A stretch of 64,000 nt of DNA from Mesorhizobium sp. (GTDB lineage: Bacteria > Pseudomonadota > Alphaproteobacteria > Rhizobiales > Rhizobiaceae), in NCBI RefSeq assembly GCF_017306545.1, contig NZ_JAFKID010000022.1, positions 1-64,000 on the forward strand, read 5' to 3'. The notes under the pieces are model-generated. The model did not search any database and was not told where the DNA came from. It was given only the letters and a program-made list of their open reading frames with translations. This document shows, in pieces, positions 59,444-64,000 of the stretch (positions are counted from its first letter, which is position 1; each line of letters opens with the position of its first letter). A program made the position numbers and the translations under genes.

Positions 59444-60985
59444 TTAACGCCCGCGCGACAGGCTGCCGAGGATGCCGCGCACGATGGCGCGGCCGAGGGA
59501 CGAGCCGACCGAGCGCACCACCGACTTGATCGCCGCCTCGGTGACGGTCTGGCGGTTCGACGGCCGCGGCGCCGGGCTGCGGCGTCCCGACGGCGCCGGG
59601 GCGGAACCGCCGCCGCCGAAATCCGGCAAGGTCCAGCGCGAGCCGCCGCCTTCCTGCGCCTGCTCACCGGCAGCCTGCGCCTCCGAGGCCTTTTTCTGCA
59701 ACATCTCGAAGGCCGATTCGCGATCGATCGTCTGGTCGTATTGGCCGGCGACCGGGCTTTGCGCCATCACCTTCTGCCGCTCTTGCGGCGTGATCGGCCC
59801 GAGCCGCGAGGACGGCGGCCGAATCAGCGTGCGCTGCACCATCGAAGGCACGCCCTTTTCCTGCAAGGTGGAAACCAGCGCTTCGCCGGTGCCGAGTTGG
59901 GTGATCGCCTTGGCGCAATCGAAATCCGGGTTGGGCCGGAACGTGTCGGCGGCGGTGCGCACCGCTTTCTGCTCGCGCGGCGTATAGGCGCGCAGCGCGT
60001 GCTGCACCCGGTTGCCGAGCTGCGCCAGCACCGTCTCCGGCACGTCCAGCGGGTTCTGGGTGACGAAATAGACGCCGACGCCCTTCGAGCGAATCAGCCG
60101 CACGACCTGCTCGACGCGGTCGATCAGCGCCTTCGGCGCGTCGTCGAACAGAAGATGCGCCTCGTCGAAGAAGAAGACCAGCCTCGGCTTGTCCGGGTCG
60201 CCGACTTCGGGCAGCACCTCGAACAGTTCCGACATCAACCACAGAAGGAAGGTGGCGTAGAGGCGCGGCGCCATCATCAGCTTGTCGGCGGCCAGAACGC
60301 TGATGGCGCCGCGACCGTCCGGCGTGGTGCGCATGAGGTCGGAAATGCGCAGAGCCGGCTCGCCGAAGAAGTTCGCGCCGCCCTGCTGTTCCAGGATCAG
60401 CAGCGAGCGCTGGATGGCTCCGACCGACTGTTTTGTGACGTTGCCGTAGCGAGCGGCGATCTCGTCGGCGCGCGAGGCGATGTTGGCGAGCAGCGACTGG
60501 AGGTCCTTCATGTCGAGCAACAGCAGGCCTTCCTCGTCGGCGATGCGGAAAGCGATGTTCATGACGCCTTCCTGCGCTTCGGTGAGGTTCATCAGCCGCG
60601 ACAAAAGCAACGGTCCCATTTCCGAGACGGTGGCGCGGATCGGATGGCCCTGCTCGCCGAACAGGTCCCAGAAAATGACCGGAAACTCCCGGAACTCATA
60701 AGGATCGAGCCTGATCTGCTCGGCCCGCTTGAGGAGGAAATCCTGTGCGGTGCCCATCATGGCGATGCCGGACAGGTCGCCCTTGATGTCGGCGCAGAAC
60801 ACCGGCACGCCGGCATTGGAGAATCCCTCGGCCATGATCTGCAAGCTGACGGTCTTGCCGGTGCCGGTCGCGCCGGTGACGAGGCCATGCCGGTTGCCGT
60901 AGCGCAGCAGAAGCTCCTCCGGCTTCTGATAGCTGTCGTCCGGCTTGCGGCTCGCGCCCAGAAAGATGCCAGCGTCGTCGGCCAT
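59444..60985 (-). CDS. HerA-like ATPase, DUF853 family
   Basis: 513 residues from ATG 60985 (MADDAGIFLGASRKP). Walker A VTGATGTGKTVS near residue 38, Walker B RLVFFFDEAHLLF near 267, a sensor motif in YFVTQNPLDVP near 303, and the Arg finger region NRVQHALRAYTPRE near 322. The C-terminal tail is Gly/Ser/Arg-rich. It is a hexameric FtsK/HerA-type motor. No partner nuclease (NurA) or Sir2-type defence gene is adjacent, so it is the stand-alone housekeeping form seen in many proteobacteria; its physiological role is unclear. Confidence 0.92.
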   Translation of the reverse strand: MADDAGIFLGASRKPDDSYQKPEELLLRYGNRHGLVTGATGTGKTVSLQIMAEGFSNAGVPVFCADIKGDLSGIAMMGTAQDFLLKRAEQIRLDPYEFREFPVIFWDLFGEQGHPIRATVSEMGPLLLSRLMNLTEAQEGVMNIAFRIADEEGLLLLDMKDLQSLLANIASRADEIAARYGNVTKQSVGAIQRSLLILEQQGGANFFGEPALRISDLMRTTPDGRGAISVLAADKLMMAPRLYATFLLWLMSELFEVLPEVGDPDKPRLVFFFDEAHLLFDDAPKALIDRVEQVVRLIRSKGVGVYFVTQNPLDVPETVLAQLGNRVQHALRAYTPREQKAVRTAADTFRPNPDFDCAKAITQLGTGEALVSTLQEKGVPSMVQRTLIRPPSSRLGPITPQERQKVMAQSPVAGQYDQTIDRESAFEMLQKKASEAQAAGEQAQEGGGSRWTLPDFGGGGSAPAPSGRRSPAPRPSNRQTVTEAAIKSVVRSVGSSLGRAIVRGILGSLSRGR

Positions 60986-61147
60986 GTCGCGGATCTCCGT
61001 TCCCTTCGGAGGCAGGTATAGTGATGGCTCGCCGAAAATCAAAGGCGCGGTGCAACCTTCCCGGCCTTCGTTGCATTGCGATATCCGAGAAGGAACCGTA
61101 GAGTGTGGCCTACCAGGCTGGTGCGGCCGACGGAACAGGAAATGCAG

Positions 61148-62586
61148 ATGGGCGCCGGGGCCTTGATCGACGACAAGAGCCACGAAGATACCGACCGAGA
61201 GCGCTGGCTCGCCCTCGCGCAGAAGGCGCTGGCCGGCACCTCCTTTGAGAAAAAGCTGGTATCCCGCACGGATGACGGCATCCGTATCGATCCGCTTTAT
61301 CGGCGGGCGCCGGCAGCCGTGCCCTGCCTGCGGGCCGATGCGAGCCGGCCGTGGATGATCAGCCAGCGCGTCGACGATCCCGACGTCGAGCGCGCCATCG
61401 CGCAGATGGCGGAGGATCTGGCGCAGGGCGCCACCAGCCTGTCGCTGGTCTTCGCGGGCGCGCCGAACGCATTCGGCTACGGCCTGCCGAGCACGCCGCA
61501 GACGCTGGAGCGCATCCTCGCCCAAGTCTCGCTCAACCAGGTGCAGCTGCGCGTCGACGTCCATCCGATAAGCCGCGCCATGGCCGACGATCTGGTGGGA
61601 CTGCTGACCCGGCGGCGCGCCGATCCTTCCAAGCTCAGCCTCTCCTTCGGCATCGACCCGGCGGCGATCTTTGCCGGCACCGGGCGGCTGCGCATGTCGA
61701 TCGAGGCCTTGCAGGCGTCGATGCCGCAGTCGCTGGCGCATTTCTTCGCGCTCGGCGTTCCCGGCATCCTGCTGGAAGCGGACGGGCGCGTCTTCCACAA
61801 TGCCGGCGCCACCGAGGTGCAGGAACTGGGCATTGCGCTGGCCTCCGCCGTCTCGCATCTGCGGCTGTTCGAGGAGGCGCGCCAGGCGCTCGTCTACGCC
61901 GCGCCGCATATCGGCTTCGCGCTGGCGGTGGATCAGGACCAGTTCCTGTCGATGGCGAAGATCCGGGCGCTGCGCAGGCTGTGGGCGCGCATCCAGGAAG
62001 TCTGCTCCATCCCGGCTTCGGCGGCTGAAATCCATGCCGAGACGTCCTACCGGATGATGACGGCAAGGGACCCCGAAACCAATATCCTGCGCAACACCAT
62101 CGCCTGCTTCGCCGCCGCCACCGGCGGCGCCGATTCGATTTCGGTCCTGCCGCACACGATCGCGCACGGCCTGCCGGCCGGCTTCGCCCGCCGCATCGCC
62201 CGCAACACGCAACTCGTCATGGCGCGCGAAAGCCATATCGGCTTCGTCGCCGATCCCGCAGCCGGCTCCGGCGGCATCGAGGCGCTCACCGAAAGCCTGT
62301 GCGTGGCCGCATGGGAGGAATTCCAGCGGATCGAAAGCGAAGGCGGAATGCTCGCGAGCCTGCGCGACGGCCACATCCAGGCCCGCATCAAGGCCGCGCG
62401 GGAAAAGCGCGCGCAGGCCCTCCAGGCAGGGGCACGACCGATCGTCGGCACCACCCTGCATCCGCTGAAGAGCGAGGCGCCGGTCGAAACACTCGACGCC
62501 GAACGGCCAGCGGTACCGAACGACGGGGTGGTGTTCTGCGAGCCGCTGGTGCCCGAACGGCTCGACCAGTCAACCGGCGAGGCACC

Positions 62587-62590
<4 letters not shown>
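61148..62590 (+). CDS. mutA: Methylmalonyl-CoA mutase small (beta) subunit
   Basis: 480 residues from ATG 61148, where AGGAA lies about seven bases upstream; ATG 61142 is too close to it. It has the mutase barrel: [79 protein letters not shown] and [19 protein letters not shown]. It lacks a B12-binding His-containing C-terminal domain, as expected for the non-catalytic subunit. It overlaps the catalytic subunit gene by 4 bases (ATGA). Divergent from the HerA-like gene. Confidence 0.93.

Positions 62591-64000
<1,410 letters not shown>

Noticed and set aside
59444-60985. The HerA-like ATPase as part of a phage defence system
   Set aside because: Neighbours are an L,D-transpeptidase and methylmalonyl-CoA mutase. 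There is no nuclease, Sir2 or methyltransferase gene, and the DUF853 form is common outside defence islands.

Overview
The window comes from a GC-rich alphaproteobacterium of the order Hyphomicrobiales (Rhizobiales). A Phyllobacteriaceae-type organism such as Mesorhizobium or Aminobacter is the best guess. This is inferred from gene content and gene order: pepN-pleC-glnE-kinase/regulator-degP-ccmHFEI-feuQPN, a mucR regulator, and an RcGTA-type gene transfer agent (GTA) cluster.

Bases 1 to about 4,570 look like a patchwork. An enolase-superfamily gene end and a truncated SMP-30 gene (1 to about 1,185) switch abruptly to about 3.2 kb of an oligopeptide ABC transporter of actinobacterial style (about 1,185-4,402, minus strand). 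That segment then switches, again mid-gene, to the start of an EamA permease that follows a molybdenum hydroxylase large-subunit gene. Both edges cut genes in two, so a chimeric assembly is the simplest explanation, although a real insertion cannot be excluded from sequence alone.

From 4,569 on the sequence is coherent. 7,010-26,324 holds aminopeptidase N, a PleC-like cell-cycle kinase preceded by four GANTC (CcrM) sites, glnE, an envelope-stress-like two-component system beside degP, the c-type cytochrome maturation operon ccmIEFH, and the FeuPQ two-component system with a probable FeuN-type periplasmic modulator. 26,445-40,949 is a complete minus-strand GTA structural operon, from small terminase to host-specificity protein. 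It includes three small rhizobial accessory genes, a well-formed sigma70-type promoter with an overlapping palindrome, and a strong intrinsic terminator between the capsid gene and gp6.

41,269-49,786 holds a class A penicillin-binding protein, DUF1214/DUF1254/DUF2336/DUF1491 proteins, and a DivJ-like multi-pass kinase followed by a peptidoglycan-binding protein. 49,892-52,601 holds sufE, a two-gene unit that resembles the split GTA activator GafY/GafZ (a DnaA-C-type DNA-binding protein and a DUF6456 protein), and mucR. 52,985-64,000 is mostly housekeeping: oligopeptidase B, two cytochromes c, superoxide dismutase, branched-chain aminotransferase, an L,D-transpeptidase, a HerA-like ATPase, and the two methylmalonyl-CoA mutase subunits (the large one runs off the end).

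The most interesting thread is a possible GTA regulatory circuit contained in one stretch: promoter with palindrome, internal terminator, candidate activator (GafY-like) and candidate antiterminator (GafZ-like), a candidate holin, and nearby PleC/DivJ-type kinases that would feed the CtrA cell-cycle pathway.
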